Below the pieces are notes generated by a model, which had not been told where the DNA came from, ran no database searches, and saw nothing but the letters and a program-made list of their open reading frames with translations. From contig JAMPIV010019851.1 of NCBI GenBank assembly GCA_024509875.1, positions 248,001 through 312,000 of the forward strand: DNA of 64,000 bases, given 5' to 3'. This DNA is from Oreohelix idahoensis. Its lineage: Eukaryota > Mollusca > Gastropoda > Stylommatophora > Oreohelicidae. Below, in pieces: positions 19,602 through 29,984 of the stretch. Made by a program: the position numbers and the translations under genes. Each line of letters begins with the position of its first letter. The first letter of the stretch is position 1.

Positions 19602-20417
19602 TGTTACGGTATATGATATTAACGCCGTCTGCTAAAGGTTATCAGACGTGCAATTGTAAAGGTTAAGGCATTTAATATATTGCGATAGATGTTTCAATTA
19701 CTGAACGCTCCATACACGATCGATCATGACGTGTATAGCGTTGTTTAGGACACAGTCGGTAACTAAGAAACGCTACCCTTTGTTACTTGACCGCCAAGCT
19801 GAATAGCTGCGTTTTTTTAACCTTCCAATTCAATGGCAGGATATAGCCATTTTATGTGCATTTTTGATGGATCAGGGTCAGTCCTAGAACTCTATATGAG
19901 AGGGAAAATATTGGAGGTTAGTATTTAACTAGAATCCTCAGAAGGATGAGAATAATCGTCAAATTCGTATGAATATATTCAGACTCGCAGTCTCACTGTC
20001 GGCAGGTAGCCATGTCTATCTGCTCGTGCATATAGCTGTGATGTTCTGACGACAATACTGCATTGTATCCTTAAACGGACATTGACACATAACCAGCAGT
20101 CTACGTTGTTGATTAATTTATGCATGACTTATATGGACTTATGCTCTACTCCTATTGAAATGATCATCCTATATGTACAACTGTGAATTAAATGTATGGA
20201 CTCAATGAAATGACTTATCAAATCAATCGTATTCCAAGGTTCAAGTATTGTTTGGAGTCTTCCACCCCCGCATTCGCTTAATCTTCCATCAAGGGCACGA
20301 TACACTATCACTGAGTGAAAACCCTAACATATCAAAGAAAAAACAATGGCCAGAAATTTATAAATTGTTTTATTCATATCACATGGAACATTGTTCAGAG
20401 CAAACCACCACGCAACA
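19602..20417 (+). repeat. 5' LTR, 816 bp (TG...CA)
   Basis: Begins TGTTACGGTATATGATATTA and ends CCACCACGCAACA. It matches the 3' LTR at 815 of 816 positions by direct reading. The LTR should carry the element's promoter and polyadenylation signals; no single TATA box stands out in its AT-rich sequence. Confidence 0.97.
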
Positions 20418-20418
20418 G

Positions 20419-20436
20419 TGGTGCCCGGTGTGTGGG
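20419..20436 (+). promoter_or_regulatory. Primer-binding site candidate
   Basis: One base after the LTR comes TGGTGCCCGGTGTGTGG, with the TGG expected to pair with a tRNA CCA end. I could not assign the tRNA from memory. Confidence 0.7.
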
Positions 20437-21984
20437 GACGAAAAAAACAACAAAAAAACCAAAAATTTCTTCATGACTTTCGAATGAAATATTTACGATC
20501 AAGTTTCGATCACATGACCATTACGAAGCTGATGTGACGCACGTGATCATGAATAGCAACATGACGTCACTGTTGCATTGTCGCAGTGAAGAAGACATCT
20601 TTTCAACGCCTCTCTAGTTCGTTTCAAATTGATCAAGATGCACAAGATGGACTACCGTCGCCTGCCCATCAGGAGCAGACAGTCAAAGGCACAGGCCTAG
20701 CTGTTGACGACCTCTAGCACTGATCGAAGCAACGGAAAAGATAAGTCTAGGTGTTTAACTTTTGTTATTGCAAACAGTGCTAACTAAGTCCATGCCCTCT
20801 GCCGACATCGGCATGTTTTTACCTATGTTTAATGTGCTTTTTGTTGTCTTAATGTGTTGTTAATTCGTGGGCCGGTTGGAGGGAACTGAAATCTCTGGGG
20901 AATGTCGCGAACAGCTGACCACCTAGATTTCAGTCGGTCTTAGGGCAGTTAAACGATTGCACTTTTGGAAGCCCCATTGAGGTTTGCCATTGGACTGTCT
21001 GTCCAAATCTGCTGTCGTTCGACGATTTGTGTTAGCTGTACCGTTCCGTAGATAACTGGTGTATTTTATTCGTACTCAGTTAACAATTTTATTCAGTTCT
21101 GTACCATGTTTGTTAACTATTTCGTCCATTCTCCTCTTACTATCATTTATTTGATGATTGTTAAATTTTCGTCCGTTATGAGTCCTGTGATGTCATCATT
21201 TTTTGCAGTCATTTTTTTTCGTGTACTTTGAATATTAAGTTGACCTCGGGTCAGACCTTGACCCTTCATTTGGCTTGTGACATTTCCGCTTGTTTTATTT
21301 AGTTCATAAATTCATTTTTAATTGTGCAAATGTCTTGTTTGCGTCTTAACATTGTTTGTACCCTTTAGTTGCATCATTGTTTTGTTTGTCCTCATGATAT
21401 ATATTAATACTACATTAATAATATGATATTATATGCAATAATACACTTGTAATTTAATTTAATTAATTTTTTTTTTGATATTTAAGGTTAATATGGGACA
21501 TTGCATTATTATGCAGTGATAGTCCAAGAAAGTAGCACTACAATTTATAAGAGATGCCTAGGGCATAATAATAATATAATATATATATTGACCAAATAAA
21601 ATAATCTTATAGTCTACCTTTGAGGTAATAGACCCATTGTATATTATTTAATATACTTTTCTGGTACTAAGAGAGTGACTTAGTACATTGAACAATATAA
21701 TTACTAGGAATCATACCCAACATTATTGGATATTGAGATTAATTGTGTGAAGTAATTACATAATAGTTAACAGATATCATAACTATTTATGATATAGTAT
21801 TATTTAGATACAATATTATTACAAAATATTGTCTATTAGTTGAACTTAGACATTAGAGTTCAGTACTATTGTGATTATTTATATTGAATATTTCTAAGTT
21901 GAGTAAGTATAATAATTACTCTGAAGCTACTATTGACTATTTTAATCAGTAATTATCAATAATTACTTACAGATAAAAGTCAAA
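20437..21984 (+). other. Untranslated leader of the LTR element
   Basis: About 1.55 kb without a long ORF, strongly AT-rich from 21400 on. It separates the primer-binding site from the first ATG used for Gag. Packaging signals would be expected here but none can be named. Confidence 0.7.
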
Positions 21985-24963
21985 ATGCTTACTATAGACC
22001 ATTTCGTTAAAATTGGTCGGGAATATGGTTATAAATCTCAAGAACTTCGTCAGTTTGCTGAGGCAGAACTGGAAAAATATGAAAGAAAAGAAGCAGAGAA
22101 AAAAGCTGCATTAAAGAAAGAGGAAGAGGAACAAAAGGCTGCATTAAAGAAAGAGGAAGAGGAACAAAAGGCTGCATTAAAGAAAGAGGAAGCAGAACGT
22201 GAGATGAAGCAAATTGACAAGGAAAATAGATTGAGAGAGATTGCTCAACGTGAAAGAGAAGAGCAAAGAGCAATCGCCAGACAGGAAGAAGAGAATAAAT
22301 TGAAACGAGAGGAAATTATTTTGCAACAAGAAATGGAATTGGCGCGTATCAAATTGGAGACAGCAAGATTACAAGCACAAAGTGCTGATGCAAACCAGAA
22401 TAATAACGCACAAAATGGATCATCATCCAGCCAAACTAAACATTTCTACAACTTTAAATTACCCACTCTCAACTTGAACGTGGACGACCTTTCATCGTTC
22501 CTGTCACGTTTTGAACAGACTTGCAAAACAAACCATTTGCCTGAAGAGTCATGGGTACTCAAGTTAAATGAATTCTTGGTTGGAGAACCATTGACGGCTT
22601 CTCAAAATGCTGACCCATCAATAGCAAATAACTACGGTGCTATTAAGTCCTTGCTTTTACGAAGATTTCACCTGGACGAGGAACACTGTAGGTTGAAATT
22701 TAAGGGAATTTTACCTGAATCTCCAAAAGATTTTGCAGGATTCATTGCGAACATACGCAATACATTTAATAGATGGGTTGAACTGGCAGAAGTCAACAAA
22801 TCATATGACAAATTAGTTGATTTACTACTACGGGATAAGGTATTATCTTCGGTTAGCCAGCCATTTTTTGCATATTTGCAGGAGCGTAAACCAGGTACCA
22901 TGGACGAGTTAGAAAAAATTTCTTTAAACTACTGTTCGGCACATCCGAATGCAACCATTTCTAACTCCTCATTAAGAGAACCTCTACCTGTGGCGTCTAA
23001 TATGGCCTACAATCATAATAACAAACAAAGACATCACAGTGTAGACAGAAGCAGGTTCCAAAGAAATCACAATGTTAACTTTCAGAAGGGACATAATAAT
23101 GATTTCAACAATAAAAATGAGTTCAACAGAGGTAGATCACGAGATAGAAATTATTCACCTCAAACAAACTACCACAATGGTCAACATAACACTAATTATA
23201 ATCGATCACATACTCCCAATAATAATAGTAACTGGAATGGTAATAATCATGGCTCGAGACATCGAGATAATAGTTACTATAGAGGACGACGAGATAATTC
23301 TAACAATTATACTCGGAATCGATCTCATTCTCGGGGATCATCTCATTACAACCATAATACAGGGGCGGCAGTTACAAATAATACTACCCCTATAGCTCAG
23401 GTCCCACTTGATAGTAATACAACACAGTCTTCTGCTGCATGTTTTGCTATTAATTATAATGTGGCAAATAGTTGCCAACAATGCAATCTTATTTTTCAGA
23501 AGGCGAAAGAAACAGTGCTTAACTGCGGACATATTACACCAGAGGTAGGTCTTGCAGTCAACGATGGAACAGGCCTACTAATTTTTAACAGGGGATTAGT
23601 TAATGGATCCGTCGTCTCAGTGCTGAGGGATTCAGGATCCACAACGATTGGTGTACGACAGTCGCTGGTACATCCTAGCTGTGCAACGGGGGAATATGTC
23701 CGTTGCATGACTTTTGGGGGAACTATTGAGTTTTACCCCACAGCTATTATTCATGTTAACACACCTTTTTTCACAGGGAACGTAAAAGTATGTATGCTAA
23801 AAAAGCCTATAGCTGATCTGATGGTTGGTCGTATACACGGCAGTAAAGATTGTACTCCAGATGAGATTATAGAATGGGAGAAACATAACCTATGCACTGG
23901 AAACGCCGTGACGACTAGAGCGCAGACTCAACTCATGGAGAAAGTTGATGATAATAAAATGGATGCAGACAACCAAGAGGAATTTGTAGTCAATTCACCT
24001 ATTGACAGGGAAACATTTGCAACCAAACAAAAAGAGGATAAATCTTTAAAAAAATTTTTTAAGTTGGTTGATAAAGTTGACAATCTATCCTCAGGTAATA
24101 ATAACAAACATTGTTTTGTTATTAAAAATGACATATTGATTAGATGTTTTAATGACAAATCACAAATGAAACAACAAGTTATGGTCCCGTATACTTTTAG
24201 ACGGTACATTCTTCAACATGCACATGACTCACATTGTGCTGGACATATGGGATATACTCGAACACGATCTCGAGTACTGTCTTCATTCTTTTGGCCAGGA
24301 GTGTCAAGAGATATTTCGCAGTATGTACGTTCCTGTACTACATGCCAAGAAGTGAAAGCACGTGGAGCTTTTCACACGGCGCCTATTCAGGCTTGCGATA
24401 TCTCAGTAAGACCGTTTGACAAGATGGCAATAGACATTATTGGTCCATTGCTACCATCGGCCAGAGGACATAGATTCGTCCTTACGTGCATTGATTTGTG
24501 CACACGATGGCCAGAAGCTATCCCATTAAAGACCACCACTACCACAGATGTAGCTGATGCACTACATCTCATCTTTTCTAGAATAGGGTTTCCTAGAAAA
24601 CTTTTATCAGACCATGGGTCACAGTTTATATCTGACACCATGAAGGAAGTCATGAAAACTTGGAACATTGATAGGAATTTAAGTAGTATTTATCATCCTA
24701 TGAGTAATGGTTCGGTTGAAAGACTTAACCGTACACTTAAACAACTACTACATAAGGTTACTGCTAAGCACCCTCATGACTGGGACAGAGCACTCCCAGC
24801 TGTTCTATTTGCTTATCGGGAGGTACCGCATGAACAAACTGGCTTCTCTCCCTTTGAATTAGTTTTTGGTGCTCCCCCAAGAGGTCCTATGGGACTAATA
24901 AAAAACTTATTAATTGACGAGGAGATGACTCAGGACACTCAGTCATCTTACGAATATGTTTAA
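21985..24963 (+). CDS. Gag-protease-integrase (N-terminal and core) ORF1 of the Gmr1-like element
   Basis: 992 codons without a break between Gag and Pol. Residues about 20-130 form a charged coiled coil with three 11-residue AALKKEEEEQK-type repeats. Residues 153-321 resemble the capsid domain of gypsy-type Gag (LLLRRFHLDEE, LQERKPGTMDELEK). Residues about 340-460 are Asn/Arg/Gly-rich and replace the usual CCHC knuckle. A DSG aspartic-protease signature is at 549-551. Integrase follows: zinc-binding H747, H754, C784, C787; catalytic D817, D876, E912 (DD35E). The ORF stops at 24961-24963, before the integrase C-terminal domain, which is encoded in ORF2 in the +1 frame. The start is the first ATG of the long frame, preceded by AAGTCAAA. 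Confidence 0.93.
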   Translation: MLTIDHFVKIGREYGYKSQELRQFAEAELEKYERKEAEKKAALKKEEEEQKAALKKEEEEQKAALKKEEAEREMKQIDKENRLREIAQREREEQRAIARQEEENKLKREEIILQQEMELARIKLETARLQAQSADANQNNNAQNGSSSSQTKHFYNFKLPTLNLNVDDLSSFLSRFEQTCKTNHLPEESWVLKLNEFLVGEPLTASQNADPSIANNYGAIKSLLLRRFHLDEEHCRLKFKGILPESPKDFAGFIANIRNTFNRWVELAEVNKSYDKLVDLLLRDKVLSSVSQPFFAYLQERKPGTMDELEKISLNYCSAHPNATISNSSLREPLPVASNMAYNHNNKQRHHSVDRSRFQRNHNVNFQKGHNNDFNNKNEFNRGRSRDRNYSPQTNYHNGQHNTNYNRSHTPNNNSNWNGNNHGSRHRDNSYYRGRRDNSNNYTRNRSHSRGSSHYNHNTGAAVTNNTTPIAQVPLDSNTTQSSAACFAINYNVANSCQQCNLIFQKAKETVLNCGHITPEVGLAVNDGTGLLIFNRGLVNGSVVSVLRDSGSTTIGVRQSLVHPSCATGEYVRCMTFGGTIEFYPTAIIHVNTPFFTGNVKVCMLKKPIADLMVGRIHGSKDCTPDEIIEWEKHNLCTGNAVTTRAQTQLMEKVDDNKMDADNQEEFVVNSPIDRETFATKQKEDKSLKKFFKLVDKVDNLSSGNNNKHCFVIKNDILIRCFNDKSQMKQQVMVPYTFRRYILQHAHDSHCAGHMGYTRTRSRVLSSFFWPGVSRDISQYVRSCTTCQEVKARGAFHTAPIQACDISVRPFDKMAIDIIGPLLPSARGHRFVLTCIDLCTRWPEAIPLKTTTTTDVADALHLIFSRIGFPRKLLSDHGSQFISDTMKEVMKTWNIDRNLSSIYHPMSNGSVERLNRTLKQLLHKVTAKHPHDWDRALPAVLFAYREVPHEQTGFSPFELVFGAPPRGPMGLIKNLLIDEEMTQDTQSSYEYV

Positions 24964-26812
24964 TTTTCGGAAGAACATTATTGAGTCTTGCCAGTTGGCA
25001 ACAGCTTCTTCTGAGGCTGCAAAAGCTAAGGCTCGATCTCTACAAAATAGGTCTCGACGATTACGCCAATTATTCCCAGGCGACGAGGCTTATGTGTTAC
25101 TTCCTCACAATAACAATAAATTATTGATATCTTGGAATGGTCCTTACAAAGTCATTGATAAAATTTCCGACGTTGATTACGTCTTAGATATCAGGGGACA
25201 CAAAAAGATATTTCATATTAACATGCTCAAGCAATTTCATACACGTCCTGAACACTTACAGTCAATTTTTCATGAACTAGATGACAACACAGTATCTACT
25301 TGTTATTATTCTAACTTATCTGTCATCCAGGAAGAAGAATCTTCTTTTCCTGAAGTACAGTTACCGTTACCGGTACCAGTAGTTCAACCTACTGAATCTT
25401 GGCGGGATGTAACCATCTCTTCAACGGTTACACCGCAACAGCGTCTACAGATTGCTAATCTATTACAATCTTATCCAGATGTATTGACCGACGTCCCGGG
25501 TCGCACATCGGCTATCAGTCATGACATTACTCTCAATGATGATACACCTATTCGTGTACATCCCTATTCTGTTCCTTTACATTTCCTTGCTAAAACTACT
25601 AAGGAACTTGAACAGATGTTGTCTCTGGGAATCATTGAGACTAGTAATTCGCCATTCTCTTCTCCATTAGTGATTGTCCGGAAGAAGGACAATAACATTA
25701 GACTATGTGTTGATTATAGAAAATTAAATGCTAAGACTATAGTTGACAGCGAACCACATCCACTTATCGACGACTTACTGCCACGTCTATCCAACGCAAC
25801 TATATTTAGTAAGATAGACTTAACTAAAGGTTATTGGCAGATACCACTGACCGAAAAGGCTAAGTACTACACCGCATTTTCCACTCCACAAGGTCTATAC
25901 CAGTGGAATGTGATGCCTTTTGGGCTTGTTAATGCGCCAGCTACCTTCATTCGCCTGATGCGACAAATTTTATCAGGTAGACCAGACGTTATTACATATA
26001 TTGACGACATATGCTTGTTTAGTTCGTCGTTTGAGGAACATGTTTCGGGACTTAAATATGTTTTCGACACTCTAAGGAATTATCATCTAACTGCTAAACC
26101 TACAAAGGTGCAAATCGCGTGTAATGAGATAACCTTTTTGGGACATATCATTGGATCGGGATATATCCGAACGTTACCTAGTACAGTCTCCAAAATTCTA
26201 AACATAGCAGTTCCTCAGACGAAGAAACAGGTCAGGAGTTTGTTAGGACTTGTTCAATATTACAGTAGATTCATACCTAACTTGTCATCCATCACGGCTG
26301 TATTGTCTTCATTGTTAAAAAAAGACATGCCGGTGAAGGTGACATGGACTGGTACATGCAATGAAACTTTCAACAAAATTATAGATTTGTTCTCGCATGA
26401 ACCAATTTTAAGACTTCCCGATGCTTCCAAAAGATTTTTCTTACGAACAGATGCTAGTAACTACGGCATTGGTGCATGCCTGCTCCAGAACCATGATGGC
26501 ATTCTACATCCTACCTTATACATTTCAAGAAAGCTAAAGCCTGCAGAAACAAAGTATTCAACAGTCGACAAGGAACTTTTATCTGTGATATGGGCAATAA
26601 CGAAACTCGAAAAGTTCCTGCTTGGTGCTCCCTTCACCATACAGACGGACCAACGTGCTGTAGCATCCTTGCGTCGATCGAATCATAAAAGCCAGAAACT
26701 CGCCAGATATTCAATCATCCTACAGCCATTTGAATTCTCCATTGAACATATTCCTGGCACTGAAAACATTGTGGCTGATGCGTTATCATGTAATCCTATT
26801 GACGACGAATAA
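24956..26812 (+). CDS. Integrase C-terminus, reverse transcriptase and RNase H ORF2
   Basis: 618 codons, +1 relative to ORF1 and overlapping it by 8 bases (ATGTTTAA). Residues 1-95 carry the integrase C-terminal GPY/F module (GPYKV at 62-66, then IFHINMLKQF). The RT spans about 200-400: palm aspartate D288 (KIDLTKGYWQI), VMPFGLVNAPATF, catalytic YIDD at 348-351, then LGHIIG. RNase H follows, with D499 (RTDAS), E540 (DKELLS), D565 (TDQRA) and a terminal VADALS. All catalytic residues are present. How ORF2 is translated (frameshift, reinitiation, or a damaged junction) cannot be told from one copy. Confidence 0.93.
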   Translation: MFNFRKNIIESCQLATASSEAAKAKARSLQNRSRRLRQLFPGDEAYVLLPHNNNKLLISWNGPYKVIDKISDVDYVLDIRGHKKIFHINMLKQFHTRPEHLQSIFHELDDNTVSTCYYSNLSVIQEEESSFPEVQLPLPVPVVQPTESWRDVTISSTVTPQQRLQIANLLQSYPDVLTDVPGRTSAISHDITLNDDTPIRVHPYSVPLHFLAKTTKELEQMLSLGIIETSNSPFSSPLVIVRKKDNNIRLCVDYRKLNAKTIVDSEPHPLIDDLLPRLSNATIFSKIDLTKGYWQIPLTEKAKYYTAFSTPQGLYQWNVMPFGLVNAPATFIRLMRQILSGRPDVITYIDDICLFSSSFEEHVSGLKYVFDTLRNYHLTAKPTKVQIACNEITFLGHIIGSGYIRTLPSTVSKILNIAVPQTKKQVRSLLGLVQYYSRFIPNLSSITAVLSSLLKKDMPVKVTWTGTCNETFNKIIDLFSHEPILRLPDASKRFFLRTDASNYGIGACLLQNHDGILHPTLYISRKLKPAETKYSTVDKELLSVIWAITKLEKFLLGAPFTIQTDQRAVASLRRSNHKSQKLARYSIILQPFEFSIEHIPGTENIVADALSCNPIDDE

Positions 26813-27819
26813 TCAACATTAACATTCCTTAAACATATCAACTATAAATGAACTAACCTTGCCTTCAATTTAAACTTTATAAACACTATATGCATCACAG
26901 AATTGAACTAAAAGACAATCAAGGTATACATAGTGTCATTGAAACTTCGTCTAACGTCCATACACGATATATGAATATTCGTTGAACAATCATGGAACAA
27001 TATCTGACGACAAGTCGAACTTATTATCCTATATGCACTTAATTCTTGGATGCTGGGATAAATGACATTTCTTTCCAACGTAAACGTTTGAACATTTTTG
27101 CCTAAAAGAATTCATCAGGATCAAGACTACGGATGGATCATCATATCCTATACTAATTAATTACTTAACTTAACTTCTTAATTGAATTATTATCAATAAA
27201 ATGAAATGTGAGAAAAAAATGAAATGAAAGAACAAAAAAAGAGAACGAAATATAAAAAGAAGAAATTATGAAAAGAGAAAATAAATCTCACACAAGTATT
27301 AGATTAATTTTTTTTTTTTGGACCTATACATTATTTAGTTAGTTAAATTAGATAGTTATTATTCACTAACACTTAACACACACAATTAAGTTAAACTATA
27401 TTCGAATTTCTTTCTATTTCTTCTCACTTATTTTGTTTTTCCTTCTCTCATAACATCGCGTTACATTAGAACCTTAATAATTTAACTCTTAGTTTAATTA
27501 ATTAATTTAATGTTAATTAGTCAAATTAATTCCTATATGACATACTAATACGACAGACCTTACTTTAATTTAATTCTATCATTCACTATTAACATTGGAC
27601 ATTTATTTAGTTGATATAATAATATGTATAATTGATATATAATGTGATTTATGTTAGATGACTATGACAAATAGTTAGTTGACATGACCGCGACACGGTT
27701 CTACTCAGAACATCGTCGGCCATATGTCACAATTGTGTTAAATTTTTTGAAAAATTGTTAAGTCGGATAGATCTTGAAAAAAAATCTATCGATTTTTTTT
27801 TCCCCGGTGTACAGGGAAT
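26813..27819 (+). other. 3' non-coding part of the LTR element with short polypurine candidate
   Basis: About 1 kb of very AT-rich DNA with A-rich (27180-27300) and T-rich stretches. The only purine run next to the LTR is ACAGGGAA at 27811-27818, a short polypurine-tract candidate. Confidence 0.55.
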
Positions 27820-28635
27820 TGTTACGGTATATGATATTAACGCCGTCTGCTAAAGGTTATCAGACGTGCAATTGTAAAGGTTAAGGCATTTAATATATTG
27901 CGATAGATGTTTCAATTACTGAACGCTCCATACACGATCGATCATGACGTGTATAGCGTTGTTTAGGACACAGTCGGTAACTAAGAAACGCTACCCTTTG
28001 TTACTTGACCGCCAAGCTGAATAGCTGCGTTTTTTTAACCTTCCAATTCAATGGCAGGATATAGCCATTTTATGTGCATTTTTGATGGATCAGGGTCAGT
28101 CCTAGAACTCTATATGAGAGGGAAAATATTGGAGGTTAGTATTTAACTAGAATCCTCAGAAGGATGAGAATAATCGTCAAATTCGTATGAATATATTCAG
28201 ACTCGCAGTCTCACTGTCGGCAGGTAGCCATGTCTATCTGCTCGTGCATATAGCTGTGATGTTCTGACGACAATACTGCATTGTATCCTTAAACGGACAT
28301 TGACACATAACCAGCAGTCTACGTTGTTGATTAATTTATGCATGACTTATATGGACTTATGCTCTACTCCTATTGAAATGATCATCCTATATGTACAACT
28401 GTGAATTAAATGTATGGACTCAATGAAATGACTTATCAAATCAATCGTATTCCAAGGTTCAAGTATTGTTTGGAATCTTCCACCCCCGCATTCGCTTAAT
28501 CTTCCATCAAGGGCACGATACACTATCACTGAGTGAAAACCCTAACATATCAAAGAAAAAACAATGGCCAGAAATTTATAAATTGTTTTATTCATATCAC
28601 ATGGAACATTGTTCAGAGCAAACCACCACGCAACA
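27820..28635 (+). repeat. 3' LTR, 816 bp
   Basis: Same length as the 5' LTR. The single difference seen is A at 28475 versus G at 20257. It is followed by GACCT (28636-28640). Confidence 0.97.
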
Positions 28636-28640
28636 GACCT

Positions 28641-29390
28641 GTTTGTTTGTTTGTTTTTTTCATTTTGAGTTCTTCTTTTGAGGTTTATCTACCTCTGGAT
28701 ATGTCTTTCACTCAGTGTCTCTGTGGTATTCAGCCGTCTGCTTGTCTTGTCTGTCTGATCTCTTTTATTGTGTTGAACATGACAGATCCATCTTTCTCTC
28801 CTGTGTTGTCTGTTCTTAGATTTCTGTGTTTCTTACTCAAATTTTGTCCAAGCTGCTCCTAATATTCTTCTAAAAGCTTTCTTCAAAATCTTAGAGAATG
28901 CTTTAGTTTAACATCTATTTTTTTTTTTCTGCCTCACACCATAGTACAGTTCGGACACATATTTTATGTTGTCTTAGCTTTGTTCCTTGATTACAGACCT
29001 TAGAATCTCTACAGATAATGTCATCAAATCATTGCCTTTTTTGTGCTCTCCTTTGTTTCAAATTTTCTGTCTATCTGCAGATATGCTTACTAAGGTACTT
29101 GAATTCTTTGAGTTGTTGAGCAGTTTATTATTGACATGAATGTTTGGTGTGTCTGAGGCTGTGCTGAACTTCATTGCAGACATTCTTGAGCTATATTCTG
29201 CTTAAAAGATAAAATAGTTACTAAAAGTTTTTTTTAAAACCCCAATTATGGTGTTCTTTATTGTTATATGAAGCCAGTTCTGGCATATTGAATGAAGTGT
29301 GAGCCATTGATAATAGAGAAGCCAGAAAATCCCTGGAGGCCACAGAGATTTTGTTTTACAGAAGATGTTAGTAAATGTTACAAATATCAG
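28641..29390. other. Intron DNA, no feature identified
   Basis: T-rich sequence after the LTR element. Short ORFs here show no recognisable protein and partly reflect simple T/C-rich composition. Confidence 0.5.
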
Positions 29391-29510
29391 ACAACTAAAA
29401 TGCCGTGGGATTTTTAACGTGCGCAACTTGCACACAGGACCTGTATTTTTTTTTCATCCTTATCCAAGATGGCTAGGTATCCATTCTCACTACCTGGGAG
29501 ACCGGGGGTA

Positions 29511-29551
<41 letters not shown>

Positions 29552-29680
29552 AAGACATCATTAGGACCACTGAATCTGAAAAAATTTCCATAAATTATAG
29601 TCCCTCTATTGAGAATCGAACTCAGTACCTTTAGAATTTGAGACGGATGCTATACCTCTTAGCCACTCCAACCCCCTTCC
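29391..29680 (-). mobile_element. SINE-2, 5' half
   Basis: Minus-strand head GTGGCTAAGAGGTATAGC and GAGTTCGATTCTC (A- and B-box-like), then a body with ACGTGCGCAACTTGCACAC in reverse. It carries a poly-G run at 29511-29550. Confidence 0.75.
29511..29550. repeat. Poly-G tract of 40 bases
   Basis: An uninterrupted G run within SINE-2, possibly unstable in sequencing. The true length is uncertain. Confidence 0.95.
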
Positions 29681-29984
29681 CCTATTTTCAAATTGGTATA
29701 TCCTGACTTGTATCTATTTGATCAAACATGAAACAAACGTCAAAACAGCGACCGCAGTAACTGCCATTTGACATACATGTTTTTTTGTGTACTTCCAGCA
29801 ACAAAAATAAAATAAAATCTAAAATGGCCAATAATTGGACGTTACATGAAAGGGCAAAAATTGTTGCATGATACGAAGTAATGTGTTGACAGACCAGATC
29901 TCACGTTGAGCTGTAACATAACATTGTATGTGATAAACTAATGGTTATTTCTCTTTATCTTGACATTTGTTTCATATAAATTAC

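Larger units (their letters stand above)
19602..28635 (+). mobile_element. Complete Gmr1-like (Ty3/gypsy-type) LTR retrotransposon, 9,034 bp
   Basis: Two 816-base LTRs, a primer-binding-site candidate, two long ORFs and a GACCT target-site duplication. Domain order is Gag - protease - integrase - reverse transcriptase - RNase H, whereas ordinary Ty3/gypsy elements have integrase last. RT and integrase motifs (VMPFGLVNAPATF, YIDD, GPYKV) are nevertheless gypsy-type. This combination defines the Gmr1-like group as I know it. The LTRs differ at one position (20257 G, 28475 A), so the insertion is very young. It lies in sense orientation in the last ORP intron, 173 bases after an exon. No envelope gene or chromodomain was seen. 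Confidence 0.95.

Noticed and set aside
24956..26812. Envelope-like third gene in the LTR element
   Set aside because: ORF2 is fully explained by integrase C-terminus, RT and RNase H. No signal peptide or membrane segment follows before the LTR.
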